This document shows, piece after piece, positions 13,195 to 13,830 of a stretch of 13,830 nucleotides of DNA. The notes beneath the pieces are model-generated. The model did no database searches and was not told the DNA's origin. It worked only from the letters and a program-made list of their open reading frames with translations. Positions within the stretch are counted from its first letter, which is position 1. Each line of letters begins with the position of its first letter. The DNA is from Verrucomicrobiales bacterium (GTDB taxonomy: Bacteria > Verrucomicrobiota > Verrucomicrobiia > Verrucomicrobiales > Akkermansiaceae): NCBI GenBank assembly GCA_002729295.1, contig PBTU01000035.1, forward strand, positions 1-13,830. The letters are read 5' to 3'. The position numbers and the translations under genes were made by a program.

Positions 13195-13830
13195 CTACGG
13201 CTTATTAATTGCGATCATTCCGTCTTTAATCACGGGCTGTTCAATCTTACTCGTGGAGCCATCACTCCAGCGAATCTCCAAAGAAGTAACGCTTTCACCT
13301 TCGGCCAATCCAAAATGAAGCGCCGCCGGGGACTGACTCAAATAGCTCCCGCCGGCACACACTTCAGCCGATCGACCCTGATTCAAGACCACTCGCGCGC
13401 CAATACCCTGTGGGTTTTGCGCCCCCCCTTTGAGATGAATCGTCACTCCCGGATGCTTCTTGGTTCTGAGGCCTATCATGGGAGAGTCATTGATTCCAAA
13501 ACTAAGATCCGGATGGCCGTCTCCATCGAGGTCGGGCGTGGTCAGGCTCTTGGAGTCGCCGGAAACGTTGATGCCACTGCGGTTTGGCCAAACAGGCTCG
13601 AAAATTGTGCGACCCCCTTCTTTCCTCCCTCGCAATAGAAGAGAGAGCCCACCGGCCATGCGTCCCGTTTCCCGTTGCGGAGAGAAGAAGTTTTGTGCGA
13701 GAACAATATCGACCTGACCGTCGCCATCGAAGTCCCGGACAACCACCCCGAATGAAGGAGCCAACTGGGCTTCCCATGAGAGAGCCTCGGGAGAGAAGTT
13801 GCCCTTGCCATCATTCCAAAAAATCGAAGT
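13195..13830 (-). CDS. ASPIC/UnbV FG-GAP repeat protein, C-terminal part (cut by right edge)
   Basis: The frame is open at the right edge, so the N-terminus is missing; 211 residues are visible. Counting from the edge: an FG-GAP/VCBS blade with calcium loop DFDGDG (33-38, then VDIVLAQNFF), a second blade with DLDGDG (100-105, then HPDLSFG), and an ASPIC/UnbV domain (about 128-198) with GIGARVVL, AGGSYLSQSPAALHFGLAEG and LEIRWSDGST. Proteins of this CRTAC1-like family are usually exported beta-propellers, frequent in Planctomycetes and Verrucomicrobia, with a presumed adhesive or binding role; no enzyme activity is known. The first visible residues (SIFWNDGKGNFSPEAL) belong to a preceding blade. 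The gene points left and converges with the 37-residue ORF. Confidence 0.9.
   Translation of the reverse strand, partial: TSIFWNDGKGNFSPEALSWEAQLAPSFGVVVRDFDGDGQVDIVLAQNFFSPQRETGRMAGGLSLLLRGRKEGGRTIFEPVWPNRSGINVSGDSKSLTTPDLDGDGHPDLSFGINDSPMIGLRTKKHPGVTIHLKGGAQNPQGIGARVVLNQGRSAEVCAGGSYLSQSPAALHFGLAEGESVTSLEIRWSDGSTSKIEQPVIKDGMIAINKP

Noticed and set aside
1..13830. Search for CRISPR arrays, insertion sequences, tRNA, toxin-antitoxin or defence genes
   Set aside because: No regularly spaced repeats, transposase motifs, tRNA cloverleaf or known defence motifs were seen; the only repeats are the pair at 1-468, the inverted repeat at 5922-6029 and the internal SASA similarity.

Overview
The window most likely comes from a member of the Verrucomicrobiota, probably near the Verrucomicrobiales. 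This is inferred from the gene families: two secreted sialate-O-acetylesterase-type (SASA) proteins, a ThuA protein of the kind frequent in Planctomycetes and Verrucomicrobia, an ASPIC/UnbV FG-GAP protein, and a long secreted protein with a calcium-loop segment (DLDGDGIRNLVEYAIGTSP) before a short C-terminal module. Genes are closely packed, alternate in strand, and often lack clear Shine-Dalgarno sequences. No phage, IS element, CRISPR, tRNA or rRNA was seen.

Left part (1-4514): the left edge cuts a Pro/Ala-rich, single-pass membrane protein with a HEAT-like extracytoplasmic domain. Its reading frame breaks at a run of nine C, and a 155-161 nt stretch is nearly duplicated on either side of the break. 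A clear intrinsic terminator follows. Convergent to it lies an 816-residue exported esterase with two SASA modules, the second with degenerate catalytic motifs, and a C-terminal alpha/beta-hydrolase.

Middle (4515-8951): a YrbL-type kinase-fold protein on the minus strand, possible very small ORFs, a YdcH/DUF465-like gene interrupted by an in-frame amber codon, a 46-codon ORF overlapping its end, a 13-bp inverted repeat, then a ~900-residue secreted SASA protein on the minus strand with a plausible sigma70-type promoter. Divergent from it is an exported ThuA-domain protein followed by a good terminator.

Right part (10141-13830): leuB (3-isopropylmalate dehydrogenase) stands alone between two alpha/beta-hydrolase paralogues, one apparently cytoplasmic and one with a signal peptide. 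A 37-codon ORF with a signal-peptide-like start, perhaps a gene remnant, ends 2 nt from the convergent 3' end of an ASPIC/UnbV FG-GAP protein cut by the right edge.

Functionally the window mixes housekeeping (leuB) with exported enzymes suited to deacetylating and binding carbohydrates. I see no convincing complete new multi-gene system. The items most worth a second look are the C9 frameshift, the amber codon in the YdcH-like gene, and the three-module esterase with one decayed domain.
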